A stretch of DNA of 64,000 nucleotides from Martinezella rhizogenes (GCA_013322215.1 JAAMEZ010000014.1:62001-126000); one strand, 5' to 3'; numbered from the stretch's first letter, positions 9,701 through 20,440 are shown. Notes: a model not told the origin generated them from the sequence alone. Program-made: numbers and translations.

Positions 9701-11110
9701 TGGCCCAAGGCTGCCCCTAGAAAGGAGCGCGAGTTCGCTTGATCACGAAATGGCGGGCAGCTTCCGACTGGCCGAACCCGATGTTGTCCTCAGCATACGG
9801 AATTCGGGCAGCGATCAGATACGAAGCTCTTGAGCTCCCATCAGGGGTGAGTAGCGGCCTGCACGGTGGCAGAGTGAGGTCGCTAGAAAACTCTCTGGAG
9901 GCCAATCATGCCGATGACAGCAGATCAATCTCAAGCGCAAACCGCTACTCTCGTCGATCTTGGCGCAATTTTCGTCTCGTTGGAATTAAGCAAATCGACC
10001 TGGCTGGTGACAGCTCTGTCACCTTGCAGCAAGAAAATGTCCCGCCACACCGTCACTGGAGGCGATGTCGCCGGTTTGTTTGCGTGCTTTGCAGTACTTC
10101 GCCAGAAGGTCAAACGGCGAAAGAACACATTGTACCCGTTGGTCGTGATCCAAGAGGTCGGGCTGGATGGCTTCTGGTTGGGACGAGTGCTGAGCAAGGA
10201 AGCTTGGATAGAGAGCCATATCGTAGAGGCCGCATCGATTGCCATGCCGCGCCGGCATCGCCGGGCGAAGACCGACCGCATCGACGGTGAGACGCTGATC
10301 CGCGCTTTGATTGCATGGAAACGTGGCGAGCCTCGTGCGTGCTCAATGGTCAGGCTTCTCACACCCGAGGAAGACGACAACCGACGGATCGGGCGGGAGC
10401 GGAAAACTCTGATTGCCGAGCGCGTCTTCCACGTCAATCGCATAAAGGGGCTACTCTTCACACAGGGAATTCGGGAATACGAACCTGTCAATCGAGATCG
10501 CCGCCAACGTCTGGACGAGCTTCGAACTGGCGATGGGCGTCCGCTATCAAAACACCTGAAGGCCGAAGTCTGTAGAGAACTCGATCGCCTCGAATTGTTG
10601 CTCACACAAATCAAGGCTGTAGAAGCAGAGCGAGATGCCTTGATCGTCCGCGAGACGTCGGAGACACCGAAGGAAGCGACCGCTCTTTTGGGCGTCAAAG
10701 GAATAGGGCCGGAATTCGCTACGATCCTTTACACGGAAGGGCTGTTTCGACACTTCGACAACCGACGCCAAATCGCATCGTACGCAGGCCTTGCCCCCTC
10801 CCCTTGGCAAAGCGGTAACGTCAACCGCGAACAGGGCGTCTCTAAGGCAGGAAATCCGCGTTTGCGAGCCACCATGGTCGAGCTCGCCTGGCTATGGCTG
10901 CGGCATCAACCGAAATCAAAATTAACGTTATGGTTCAAAGAGCGCATTGCTCGCAACGCCGGCCGCTTAAAGACGCCGATGATCGTGGCGCTCGCGCGTA
11001 AGCTGCTCGTGGCTCTCTGGAAGTATGTGAGCTCCGGTGTCGTGATCGAAGGTGCAATCATGAAAATCGCTTGAAGCCGGAAGTGTCTGTGAAACGAAAA
11101 TTCGAATCCT
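9693..11110 (+). mobile_element. IS110-family insertion sequence (boundaries approximate)
   Basis: The element includes the transposase at 9908-11074 and about 200 noncoding bases before it. The left boundary is set where adh homology ends; the right one is uncertain. No terminal inverted repeats or target duplications are visible, which is normal for IS110. The long 5' noncoding region is where IS110 elements encode the bridge RNA that guides target choice. Confidence 0.55.
9908..11074 (+). CDS. IS110-family transposase (DEDD plus serine)
   Basis: A 388-residue recombinase with the two IS110 domains: an N-terminal RuvC-like DEDD domain (IFVSLELSKSTWLV, KTDRIDGETLIRAL) and a C-terminal Transposase_20 domain with helix-hairpin-helix-like LLGVKGIGPEFATIL, then YAGLAPSP and GVSKAGNPRLRATMVELAW containing the conserved Ser. 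Length is normal and the frame is intact, so the element may be active. It is preceded by a strong Shine-Dalgarno site (CTGGAGG). Confidence 0.93.
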   Translation: MPMTADQSQAQTATLVDLGAIFVSLELSKSTWLVTALSPCSKKMSRHTVTGGDVAGLFACFAVLRQKVKRRKNTLYPLVVIQEVGLDGFWLGRVLSKEAWIESHIVEAASIAMPRRHRRAKTDRIDGETLIRALIAWKRGEPRACSMVRLLTPEEDDNRRIGRERKTLIAERVFHVNRIKGLLFTQGIREYEPVNRDRRQRLDELRTGDGRPLSKHLKAEVCRELDRLELLLTQIKAVEAERDALIVRETSETPKEATALLGVKGIGPEFATILYTEGLFRHFDNRRQIASYAGLAPSPWQSGNVNREQGVSKAGNPRLRATMVELAWLWLRHQPKSKLTLWFKERIARNAGRLKTPMIVALARKLLVALWKYVSSGVVIEGAIMKIA

Positions 11111-11676
11111 CAGGACCTGATCAGTCCTGACGGATCCAGGTGGACGGACCGGGAATCCTTTTGGCTTTAAACGCCGATCTTGAGTTTGGTCCCGTTCTCC
11201 TGAGCCCGTGCCCGTCGAATGCGGGAAAATGGTGCAGCCGCTGAGGGCGGCGACCGGATGTGAGGTTGTATAGGCCCGAGAACCGGACCGGTAATTGCTA
11301 TGGGCTCAGACCGCGGATCCGCTCAAAGGAGAAATACGATGCCACTCGAATGAACAATTGACAAAAGACCTGATGTGAAGGGATACGAACCAGCGACTTA
11401 GAGAGCCTATTGACACTAAACCATTGATATATAGGTGATATCCCTCGCATTATCGCCCGCTCGACATGTATCTCAGCACCCGGCTCACGGCACTCGCCCG
11501 CCTCGACGCCCTCCACGGCAGAGCACGTGCTAGCCGACCATCCCCTACGTCGGATCGGCAACCACCTGGACCTCGGGGGCGTCCGAGCGCAGTTAATTTG
11601 ATAGGTGGTGCTGCTCCGATCCCCTAAAACCGTTACTGGCAGCCGCCGGGAACGGCCGCCAGCTGGGTCGGATCGA
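11075..11676. other. Intergenic region right of the IS110 element
   Basis: About 600 bases. Holds the undetermined right end of the IS element and one copy of the dispersed repeat (11369-11397). No gene, terminator or remaining adh sequence was recognised. Confidence 0.5.
11369..11397 (+). repeat. Dispersed intergenic repeat, copy 1
   Basis: CCTGATGTGAAGGGATACGA followed by ACCAGCGAC. It shares the GATGTGAA-GG-GAAC core with copies at 20524 and 47019 and the GAACC-GCGAC half with others. Confidence 0.5.
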
Positions 11677-12186
11677 TCAGCTCTTGATGGCGATGCGTTT
11701 GACTTGCGACTGCGCCTTCTCGCTCTTTGGCAAGGTCACAGTCAGCACGCCATTCTTGAAGCGGGCATCGACCTGGTCTTCCTTGACCTCGACGCCAAGC
11801 GGGATGCGGCGCTCAAAGCGGCCGTAATAACGCTCGGAGAACTGGCGATCCTTGTCCTCGTTCTCGGAACGCTTTTCGCCCTTCAGCGTTAGGACGCCGT
11901 CATTGAGCAGGACCTCGATATCCTTCTCCTCCAAGCCGGGCACCTCGGCCGTCACCTTGATCTCCTTATCGGTATCGGAAATCTCAACACTTGGCCAACC
12001 TGCGTTGAATGCGGAGCCCTTGCCGGAAGACGGCAGGCCCGAGCCGAAGCCGCGGAAAACATCGTCGAAGAGGCGGTTCACCTCGCGATGCAACGACAGG
12101 AAAGGATCACGGTCGTCATCGCGCAGGAGACTTGGAACCTGGTTGCCGTTGTTGCGGCCCCAGGGAATGAGATCGCGAACACTCAT
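11677..12186 (-). CDS. Small heat-shock protein, Hsp20/alpha-crystallin family
   Basis: A 169-residue holdase chaperone. The N-terminal part (DLIPWGRNNGNQVPSLLRDD, FLSLHREVNRLFDDVFRGF) and the alpha-crystallin domain (WPSVEISDTDKEIKVTAEVP, RIPLGVEVKEDQVDARFKNG) match class A-like bacterial Hsp20. There are two adjacent ATGs (12189 and 12186). The second is preferred because AAGGAG is seven bases away; the first is only four away. It follows the next hsp20 on the same strand by 94 bases, so both probably come from the RpoH/ROSE-controlled transcript. Confidence 0.93.
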   Translation of the reverse strand: MSVRDLIPWGRNNGNQVPSLLRDDDRDPFLSLHREVNRLFDDVFRGFGSGLPSSGKGSAFNAGWPSVEISDTDKEIKVTAEVPGLEEKDIEVLLNDGVLTLKGEKRSENEDKDRQFSERYYGRFERRIPLGVEVKEDQVDARFKNGVLTVTLPKSEKAQSQVKRIAIKS

Positions 12187-12280
12187 CATATTTCTCCTTT
12201 CTGTTGGTTCTGTTGGCAAAACCTGCCGTTGGCGCCGAGCCTCGCCCGGCGCCTTCGCGCGTGTCGAACTGGTGGAACGC

Positions 12281-12763
12281 TTAAGCTGCGTGCTTCTCAG
12301 CCTCGATTTGCTTCGTCTCGGCTTTCGGCAAGACCATGTCTGTCGAAATCTCGATCTTACGCGGCTTCATCTCTTCGGGGATTTCGCGCTTGAGATCGAC
12401 GGTCAGTAGACCGTTCACGAGGTCGGCGCCTACGACCTTTACATGATCAGCGAGCTCGAACCGACGCTGAAATGCACGGTTTGCGATGCCGCGATGCAAG
12501 TAGTGGACATCTTCACCGTTTGCCTTCTGACCCGAAACCACGAGAAGGTTCTGCTCCTGTGTGATTGTCAGTTCGTTCTCGGCGAAACCTGCCACTGCCA
12601 TGGCAATGCGGTAATCGTCCTCGCCAGTTTTGACGATGTCGTAGGGTGGCCAGTTGTCGATTGTATCGACGCGGCTTGCAGCTTCGAGCGCATTTAACAT
12701 TCGATCGAAACCGATGCTCGACCGGAACAGGGGAGAAAAATCGAGGTTTGTCCTCATAGCCAT
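12281..12763 (-). CDS. Small heat-shock protein, IbpA-like Hsp20 under ROSE control
   Basis: A 160-residue alpha-crystallin chaperone of the IbpA/HspA type (LDFSPLFRSSIGFDRMLNAL, NWPPYDIVKTGEDDYRIAMA, YLHRGIANRAFQRRFELADH, NGLLTVDLKREIPE). It binds unfolding proteins during heat shock. The ATG at 12763 follows AAGGAGGAT, the ribosome binding site that is masked in the ROSE thermometer. About 60% of positions look the same as in the second ROSE-controlled Hsp20 at 45717. It is first in an operon with the other hsp20 at 11677. Confidence 0.95.
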   Translation of the reverse strand: MAMRTNLDFSPLFRSSIGFDRMLNALEAASRVDTIDNWPPYDIVKTGEDDYRIAMAVAGFAENELTITQEQNLLVVSGQKANGEDVHYLHRGIANRAFQRRFELADHVKVVGADLVNGLLTVDLKREIPEEMKPRKIEISTDMVLPKAETKQIEAEKHAA

Positions 12764-12849
12764 ATCCTCCTTATAAGCAACATGGGTACAAGGAGGCGCC
12801 AAGAGCACATGGCGCCTCCTGGACTTCGTCGATTCCCATTGGGCAATCG
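12764..12849 (-). promoter_or_regulatory. ROSE-type RNA thermometer
   Basis: The leader folds into three stems on the minus strand: CGATT/AATCG with CCC/GGG (12830-12849), a perfect 11-bp stem TGGCGCCTCCT with its complement (12791-12820), and a 3' stem in which GTACCCATGTTGCTT pairs loosely with AAGGAGGATATGG around the start codon. The last segment is the rhizobial ROSE signature (TTGCT opposite GGAGG). Heat melts it and frees the ribosome binding site. Confidence 0.88.
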
Positions 12850-12859
12850 AACAACATTG

Positions 12860-12887
12860 ATATAATTCCATAGCTTACGGTTTCAAG
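12860..12887 (-). promoter_or_regulatory. RpoH-type heat-shock promoter of hsp20 operon
   Basis: CTTGAAA on the minus strand (12887-12881), a 15-base spacer and TTATAT. The same -35 and spacer length occur upstream of groES and of the second hsp20. Confidence 0.6.
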
Positions 12888-13050
12888 AGGAGCGCAACTC
12901 CGGGACATAAAAAATTGATTTTCGCGTGACCAGATTCGAGTGATGCTGCAGATGCCGAGCGGCAGAGTTGCTGCCTGATCGACCTGCTGGTTTCCGACAG
13001 GGAGGAACCGGAATAAGCAAGGCGGCGACCCTGCCTCCTTTGTCGCCTAC

Positions 13051-15261
13051 TTATGCCGTCGTCAGCACCTTGATATCGCCTCGGCGATCAACGACGTCGA
13101 CCACGACATGGCGACCGGACCGGCGGATGGCGATGTCAGCCGAACCGTCGCCGATCCGCAGGCGTCGCAGGAGCACCTCATCGAGGAAAGAAGGCAGCCG
13201 TGGCTCGTTGAAACTGAAGTTCTGTGCGTTCGGGTCAAAGTCAAGGCCTAGGCACGATTGCAGCAGGAAAAGCGGCGCCGCGGCCGCCCATGCCTGCGGA
13301 GAACAAGCGACCGGATAGAAGGTCGGTCCCCGCGCCTGCTGGCGCGGCAGCCCGCAGAAGAGTTCAGGAAGCCGGCGCAGGTCGATATAGGTCGATGCCG
13401 TAAACAGGCCTTCGAAAATCCGCGCTGCTTCAGCGCGATGGCCGTAACGGGCAAGGCCGGCGGCAATCAGGGCATTGTCGTGCGGCCAGATCGAGCCGTT
13501 GTGATAGCTCATGGGATTGTAACGCGCCTCGGTCGAGGCAATGGTGCGGAGACCCCAGCCGCAGAAGGACGAAGCACTCATCAGCGTTCGGGCAACGACA
13601 CGTGCCCTTTCGGGATAGGCTATGCCAGTGAAGAGGGCATGTCCGGCATTGGAGGATCGAACCCGGCAGGGGCGTTTATCTCCATCCAAAGCAAGTACAT
13701 AGGTGCCAAGTTCCTCGTCGAAAAAGCTCATGTCGAAAGCCCGGCGCAATCCCTCCGCCCTCGCCAGGAATCTGGCGGCCCGTTCCGCCTTGCCGAGCCG
13801 GCGAAAGATCTCGGCGGCCGCCTGCCAGGCGCCGTAGAGATAGGCCTGAACCTCGACAATCGCGATCGGTCCCTTCGCAAGCGTGCCGTCGACGTGAAAG
13901 ATGGAATCGTGGCTGTCTTTCCAGGCCTGATTGATCAGGCCCTCTTCTGTCCGTCGTCCATATTCAACGAAACCGTCGTCGTCTCGATCGCCATGTTCGT
14001 CGATCCAGTCAAGGGCCGCCTCGATGGCAGGGAGCAGCGACTGGATCGTGGCAAAATCAGCCGTGCGTTTGAAGTATTCGCCAGCTAGCAGCACGAAGAG
14101 GAGGGTGGAGTCGATACTGCCATAATAGCGGCGGAAAGGCACTTCTCCGAGTTCGGCCATCTCTCCATAGCGGACCTCGTGCAAAATCTTGCCCGGTTCC
14201 GCGTCCGCGATAGGGTCGATCTCCGTCGCCTGGTTGGCTGCCAGATGGCCGAGCACCCCACGGGCGATCTGCGGATCGAGCCAGAGCGTTTCCAGCGCGG
14301 TGATCAGAGCGTCGCGGCCGAAGACGGTGCTGAACCAGGGAATGCCGGCATAGGGATAAGGTCCTTCCGGCTTGTCGGTCATCAGCATGTAGAGGTCGGA
14401 GATACTGCGGCGGACCACCTCGTTGAAGATCTCATTGGACGTAACGATCGATGCCGCGCGCGAGGAAGACGAACGCAAGGCTCGGCGCGCATCCCTGAGA
14501 GCAAAGAAAAAGGAACGGTGGCTCGGTCGCCGGTCGGCGACCTGATCGCAGCCTATCTCGATGCAGAACGATCGCGTCTCATTCGGCTCAAGATCGAGAT
14601 CATAAACAACTTGATCGCTGCAAATTTGATCAGGTCTTGGATCAAAGCAAACGCGGGTCGACCGCTTTCGCTCATCAAGCCCGAGATAGGAAAGAAGGAT
14701 CGAATCCTGCTCCACGACGGGGGTAAGATGGCGACCTTTGCGTGCTCTCACAGTTCCGCGGACCTCGAACAGGTCGGCGAAATCGGCCGCAAATACGATT
14801 TCGATACGAACATGCTGCCGCCGATCGTCATAATTCCGGATGGCCAGCCGCTCATAGCAACCGCAATTCCACAAGAAGCGGGATCTGCGAAGATGAATGA
14901 GATCATGACCGAGCGTGAGCTTACCTTTTTCGTCGAAAAGATCGGGGTTGGTGAGATCGCAGGTGAGTGTCGCGTTGTCCTCACGCAACGTCGACGACAA
15001 CAACATCGGCCGCTTGCCGTTGATCGTCAGATAGAAATGCGAGAGATAACGCGTATCACGATGGAAAAGACCCTCCGGGCTACCTGGCCCGGAAAGCGCA
15101 TCGCCATTGTGGTCGAAGACGGCGAAGGTATCGCCGTGCTTCAGGGTGCGCGGTCGCCGCTCCTGCAGGGATGCGGTTGCCGGGATGAAGAACTGCGCCA
15201 TAGGGGCGGTCGGCTGCGCCGACGCGACGGATGGCTTGCTGTCCTCGGAAGCGGTCGACAT
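13051..15261 (-). CDS. Amylo-alpha-1,6-glucosidase / glycogen debranching-type enzyme
   Basis: A 736-residue protein with an N-terminal GDE_N-type beta domain (FAVFDHNGDALSGPGSPEGL, HRDTRYLSHFYL) and a C-terminal (alpha/alpha)6 glucosidase domain (WFSTVFGRDALITALETLWL, SYHNGSIWPHDNALIAAGLA). This architecture is common in rhizobia beside glycosyltransferases and is thought to act on storage or osmoprotective glucans. The ATG at 15261 has GTAGGAG upstream. It follows the broken glycosyltransferase by 13 bases, so the two form an operon, possibly continuing from groEL. A long antisense frame over this gene is an effect of codon bias. Confidence 0.9.
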   Translation of the reverse strand: MSTASEDSKPSVASAQPTAPMAQFFIPATASLQERRPRTLKHGDTFAVFDHNGDALSGPGSPEGLFHRDTRYLSHFYLTINGKRPMLLSSTLREDNATLTCDLTNPDLFDEKGKLTLGHDLIHLRRSRFLWNCGCYERLAIRNYDDRRQHVRIEIVFAADFADLFEVRGTVRARKGRHLTPVVEQDSILLSYLGLDERKRSTRVCFDPRPDQICSDQVVYDLDLEPNETRSFCIEIGCDQVADRRPSHRSFFFALRDARRALRSSSSRAASIVTSNEIFNEVVRRSISDLYMLMTDKPEGPYPYAGIPWFSTVFGRDALITALETLWLDPQIARGVLGHLAANQATEIDPIADAEPGKILHEVRYGEMAELGEVPFRRYYGSIDSTLLFVLLAGEYFKRTADFATIQSLLPAIEAALDWIDEHGDRDDDGFVEYGRRTEEGLINQAWKDSHDSIFHVDGTLAKGPIAIVEVQAYLYGAWQAAAEIFRRLGKAERAARFLARAEGLRRAFDMSFFDEELGTYVLALDGDKRPCRVRSSNAGHALFTGIAYPERARVVARTLMSASSFCGWGLRTIASTEARYNPMSYHNGSIWPHDNALIAAGLARYGHRAEAARIFEGLFTASTYIDLRRLPELFCGLPRQQARGPTFYPVACSPQAWAAAAPLFLLQSCLGLDFDPNAQNFSFNEPRLPSFLDEVLLRRLRIGDGSADIAIRRSGRHVVVDVVDRRGDIKVLTTA

Positions 15262-15274
15262 GCTGCTATGTCTC

Positions 15275-16369
15275 CTACGCCACGACCTGGAGATCCAGAT
15301 CCTGGCCGTTGGCGCGGCGCAGTGACGCCGCCTTCGTGCGAACGCCGGGCAGGTTACGATAGATAGCGAGATAGTCTCGCGCCATCCGCTCCGCGCTGAA
15401 GCGCCGTTCGAAGGTCGCGCGCACCTTGTGGCGATCCATTCGCAGCGCCCATTCGATATTCTCGGCCGCCTCCGTAACGCTATCGACGACGATGCCCGAA
15501 ATACCGTTATCAATCACTTCCGGAACCGAACCGCATCCGAACGCGACCACCGGGGTGCCGCATGCCATTGCCTCGATCATCACCAGCCCAAACGGTTCGG
15601 GCCAGTCGATCGGGAAAAGCAATGCGCCGGCGTTACCAAGGAAATCGGCCTTCTGGTGCTCGTTGATTTCACCGATGAACTCGACGTTCGAATGGCTCTT
15701 GACCATCGGCGCGATCACCGTGTGCCAATAGGCCTTGTCCGCATTGTCGATCTTGGCGGCGATCTTCAGCGGCATACCAACCTTGGCTGCGATGCGGATC
15801 GCTCGATCCGGACGTTTCTCGGGAGAGATTCGTCCCAGGAAGGCAAGATAGTTGCCTCTGGGCTTTGCCGTAAAGGAAAGAAGATTGGTCGGAAGACCGT
15901 GATACACCGTCCCGGACCAGTTGACCGGGGGCATTGGGCGACGCTGATCACTGGAGATCGATACGAGCGGAATATCAGGAAAGGCCTCGTAGAAAGGCTT
16001 GAGATCCGGCAGGTCGAGGCGTCCGTGTAGCGTCGTGACTGTCCGATCCGCAAAATCTCAGATTAGTGGGAAATGCAGGAGATCGATATGGAAATGTAGG
16101 ACATCGAACTCATGCGCCCGGCGGCGGATCTCCTCCAGCTGGACGACCTGATGTGGAAGATGGTCCTTGACGGCCGGATTGAGCCTGAGGGCGAGGTTTG
16201 AGCACGCCACTAAGGTTGCATCGGTAACGGAGTCACCGCTGGCAAACAGCGTGACGTCGTGACCCTGAGCGACAAGTTCTTCGGTAAGATAGGAAACGAT
16301 GCGCTCGGTTCCTCCATAAAGCTTCGGTGGAACGCTTTCGGCAAGCGGCGCAATCTGGGCGATCTTCAT
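15275..16369 (-). pseudogene. Glycosyltransferase family 4, interrupted by one in-frame TGA
   Basis: The start (MKIAQIAPLAESVPPKLYGG) has a good Shine-Dalgarno site (TGAGGAGG), and the rest (FLGRISPEKRPDRAIRIAAK, GLVMIEAMACGTPVVAFGCG, PEVIDNGISGIVV) forms one continuous frame of 364 codons with a single TGA at 16058-16060, between HFHIDLLHFPLI and DFADRTVTTLHGRLDL. The expected codon is CGA (Arg), so one C-to-T change explains it. The intact protein would transfer sugar from a nucleotide donor. A recent mutation, a sequencing error or readthrough are all possible. Nothing else in the gene is damaged. Confidence 0.85.
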
Positions 16370-16453
16370 CGGCAAAACCTCCTCATAAGAGCAAAGAATG
16401 GACGGCAAAAATCGGGTAGCGTCCTAAACAGGCACGCGTTTACAAGGCGACGT

Positions 16454-16867
16454 CTAGACTTCCGATATCTGGTGGCGGCGACCTCCCTTTCTAAGACTGC
16501 CGGAAACAAAACGGCCAGTGAAACGGCACAGCCGCGATCTCTGACAACGGAGCTTATCGGCCTCCGCAGACCGCAACGAGATCATGTCTTGGCTGTCATC
16601 CAAGGACTCCAAGGCCGCGATGATGTCGTCATAGGAGACGACATGGTCTGCGCCTGGGACGCGCCGAAAGCCCGTCATCGATTCAATTGCAAATATGTCC
16701 GAGGCCCAGGACGCAAGAATGGCGCGCTTGTGATCCTTGCCGATATGCTCTGCCGACAGAACGTCCTTCGGATGAGCAAAATGTCGGGCAGGATACAACA
16801 AATGCGCCGAGGTGATCGCAGCGGCGGATTGGTCGCTTATTGTGGTATTGTCGGTTTCCTTTCTCAT
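16454..16867 (-). CDS. Conserved small protein of the heat-shock operon, paralogue of 45058-45333
   Basis: A 137-residue protein of unknown function. Its core HKRAILASWASDIFAIES and FRRVPGADHVVSYDDIIAAL closely matches DKRTILASWASDFYAIES in the protein at 45058. Both copies sit next to chaperone genes. The ATG at 16867 has GGAG nine bases upstream. The last 45 residues (Arg- and Ser-rich) have no counterpart in the paralogue and may come from a lost stop codon. Probably cytosolic; no catalytic motif is seen. Confidence 0.75.
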   Translation of the reverse strand: MRKETDNTTISDQSAAAITSAHLLYPARHFAHPKDVLSAEHIGKDHKRAILASWASDIFAIESMTGFRRVPGADHVVSYDDIIAALESLDDSQDMISLRSAEADKLRCQRSRLCRFTGRFVSGSLRKGGRRHQISEV

Positions 16868-16918
16868 ATCTGGCTCCATCGATGTCTGATCGCTGAATTC
16901 TTGCCATGTTAAGGAACT

Positions 16919-17167
16919 TCAGCTTAGTCCCGCGCCCTCCCTGGGCAGGCACCCTTCAGCAAGAGAATTGCCTTCGAGCTCGGAGAGAGCCGCCGCACGC
17001 AAGGCTGACGGTTCCCGCATGGCTCCGCTATAATATCTTGCGACCGTCGCCATGATCTGAGCAACGGCTTTAGGATCACGTGAGACTCCTTTGCCACGCG
17101 CTATCGATTTTACGACGTCCATGCAGATCCGCAGATCTTCCCGCGAAAGAGAGAGATGGCTGTTCAT
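16919..17167 (-). CDS. Small conserved protein downstream of groEL
   Basis: An 82-residue hydrophilic protein (LSREDLRICMDVVKSIARGK). Its ATG overlaps the stop of the preceding gene (ATGA), so it is translated with it. No known domain was recognised. The position after groEL and a 79-residue partner suggests a stress-related role, but this is inference. Confidence 0.7.
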   Translation of the reverse strand: MNSHLSLSREDLRICMDVVKSIARGKGVSRDPKAVAQIMATVARYYSGAMREPSALRAAALSELEGNSLAEGCLPREGAGLS

Positions 17168-17403
17168 CCTTCTGCCATCCTCGGAAAAGTGCCGCGTGCA
17201 CCTTGAACCAATATCTTTAGCTGCTCCGGATTCCTGACGCCCTGGCGATATAATTCTATTATGATAGCGGCGATGCGTTCGCCTTCTTCCGATTGGCGGG
17301 GGATATCCGCGGCCGCCCGGATCTCATCAAACACGCGCTGGCAAAGCTCCAGATCACGTGCATCCAGCGGCGCATTGGATTTTTTGATGATCGTCTGAAC
17401 CAT
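17164..17403 (-). CDS. Small conserved protein directly after groEL
   Basis: A 79-residue, probably helical protein (DLELCQRVFDEIRAAADIPR, GERIAAIIIELYRQGVRNPE). The start at 17403 (MVQTIIKKSN) follows CGGAGATCACC and lies 58 bases after groEL. Its stop overlaps the start of the next gene. Function is unknown. The pattern of predicting growth with IIIELYRQGV resembles small proteins found near stress genes in rhizobia, without an assigned family. Confidence 0.72.
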   Translation of the reverse strand: MVQTIIKKSNAPLDARDLELCQRVFDEIRAAADIPRQSEEGERIAAIIIELYRQGVRNPEQLKILVQGARGTFPRMAEG

Positions 17404-17461
17404 GGTGATCTCCGTGGCGGGAGCCCGCCCTACCGGTGGGCGGAGCGGGCGCCTCAAGCTG

Positions 17462-19102
<1,641 letters not shown>

Positions 19103-19144
19103 TCAATAGGCAGCTATCAGACTGATGGTTTATGGTGTGAAGGC

Positions 19145-19459
19145 TTAGGCAGCCTGCTTCTGCTCGGCCTGGACTTCGATGATGCCCATGACATCGCTTT
19201 CCTTCATGATGAGCAGATCCTCGCCGTTAACCTTGATCTCGGTGCCGGACCATTTTCCGAATAGGATGCGATCGCCAGCCTTGACGTCGAGGGTCTGCAC
19301 CTGGCCGGCGTCGTTGCGCGCGCCTGGACCGACGGCGATCACCTCGCCTTCCTGCGGCTTTTCCTTGGCGGTGTCGGGAATGATGATGCCGCCTTTGGTC
19401 TTTTCCTCGGAATCGACGCGGCGGACAAGAATACGATCATGAAGCGGTCGGAACGACAT
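19145..19459 (-). CDS. groES: Co-chaperonin GroES (10 kDa)
   Basis: A 104-residue lid of the GroEL chamber, with the mobile loop ([20 protein letters not shown]) and the [21 protein letters not shown]-terminal strand. Slightly longer than usual because of a QAEQKQAA tail. GGAGG precedes the ATG. Control is probably by RpoH (promoter at 19559) and perhaps HrcA. Confidence 0.97.
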   Translation of the reverse strand: MSFRPLHDRILVRRVDSEEKTKGGIIIPDTAKEKPQEGEVIAVGPGARNDAGQVQTLDVKAGDRILFGKWSGTEIKVNGEDLLIMKESDVMGIIEVQAEQKQAA

Positions 19460-19558
19460 GTTTTCCTCCGTTGAGCAAAAAAGATGACGTTGATCCCCTC
19501 ACCGGGCCGGATGACCAGTCCGGGCGGGTGCGAACCTCATTGAGCGTTCGCGGGGAAA

Positions 19559-19587
19559 ATTTATTTTCGAGATTTTTCGATTTCAAG
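19559..19587 (-). promoter_or_regulatory. RpoH-type promoter of groESL
   Basis: CTTGAAA (19587-19581), a 15-base spacer and AATAAAT on the minus strand. The spacer shares AAAAATCTC with the promoter of the second hsp20 at 46286. Confidence 0.6.
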
Positions 19588-19605
19588 AGGGATAGAAGAA
19601 AAAAA

Positions 19606-19632
19606 TTAGCACTCATTTTGAGTGGCTGCTAA
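19606..19632. promoter_or_regulatory. Degenerate CIRCE (HrcA) operator
   Basis: TTAGCACTC-N9-GGCTGCTAA. The left half is perfect; the right half differs from GAGTGCTAA at two positions. It lies upstream of the RpoH-type -35, not between promoter and gene, so HrcA control may be weak or lost. Confidence 0.6.
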
Positions 19633-19734
19633 CACGCTGGAAAGGCACAAGAAAATGGCATTGTGCGTTGAAAATCCGTTGATGGCCGCAAAAATTTGCG
19701 CCACCATCCGACTGTCACGAAACGGAGATGAAGC

Positions 19735-20007
19735 ATGCGATTTTCATCGGAACTGGAAGGTCAACTGAACGGCTACGGGCTGACCACAGCGCATATCCTC
19801 TATCACATTCCCGATTTCGAATCCGTCCTGCAGACCTACGTCTGGCAGGATTACGATCTGGCGCCCGATTTTCCCGAAATGCACCGGTTCCTCGATTTCT
19901 GGCAAACCAATCTGGACGGGCCGCTGCATTCTGTCCGCTACAGCCATCAGCGCCTGATCGGTCCAAACGAATGGCGTCGCGTCGAAGGCGAGTTCAAGCT
20001 CCATTAA
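19735..20007 (+). CDS. Usg family protein
   Basis: A 90-residue protein with the Usg pattern: LEGQLNGYGLTTAHILYHIP, QTYVWQDYDLAPDFPEMHRF and PLHSVRYSHQRL. Usg proteins occur in alphaproteobacteria, first noted beside the tryptophan operon; their function is unknown. It is divergent from groES, and the shared 275-base gap holds the CIRCE-like site. CGGAGA precedes the ATG. Confidence 0.85.
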   Translation: MRFSSELEGQLNGYGLTTAHILYHIPDFESVLQTYVWQDYDLAPDFPEMHRFLDFWQTNLDGPLHSVRYSHQRLIGPNEWRRVEGEFKLH

Positions 20008-20109
20008 GACCTGAACCGAAATTTCCTTCCCAGGTCGTCAACGAGCAAGGCTTGATGAGCTCGGTCGTTCCCCCTTGCCTACTCGGAGCGAGACCAACGT
20101 AGAACGAAA

Positions 20110-20164
20110 TCAAACACGTCCACTGGCACAATTGCCTCGCGTTGGCTCCAGTAGACGTGTTTGA
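20110..20164. repeat. 17-bp imperfect inverted repeat
   Basis: TCAAACACGTCCACTGG (20110-20126) and its near-perfect complement (20148-20164, one mismatch) enclose 21 bases. It lies after usg and may end its transcript, although there is no T-run. It could also be a relic transposon end. Confidence 0.55.
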
Positions 20165-20171
20165 CGCAATG

Positions 20172-20440
20172 TCAGAGCAACATCGACGCACCACGGTCGA
20201 GATAGGTATCGAGGAATTGCTCTAGACGAGGATTTCTCGGTTTCTTGAAGACCTCTTGCGGCGGTCCGCTGAACAGCACCTTGTCGTGATCAAGAAAGAT
20301 GATCTGCTGGCTGTCGGTCGCGGCAAAACCTATTTTGTGCGAAACGACAACTATGGTCATACCCTCAGCCGCAGGTCGCGCATGACGTTCAAGACCTCAC
20401 CCGTCAGCTCCATGCCCTCAGGGGCTTCAATCACCACCCT
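20172..20440 (-). pseudogene. Amino-acid ABC transporter ATPase (GlnQ type), C-terminal relic
   Basis: The intact part (MTIVVVSHKIGFAATDSQQI, then FLDHDKVLFSGPPQEVF) is the end of a polar amino-acid ABC ATPase, with the switch His in VVSHK. Upstream, ELTGEVLNVMRDL continues in another frame. The junction reads CTGCGGCTGAGGGT where CTGGCGGCTGAGGGT is expected, so one G has been lost. The Walker B region is already degraded and the first two thirds of the gene are absent. Confidence 0.75.

Noticed and set aside
14179..15366. Long plus-strand open frame (395 codons) opposite the debranching-type enzyme
   Set aside because: Antisense shadow caused by high GC codon bias; the minus-strand protein has clear family motifs and this one has none.
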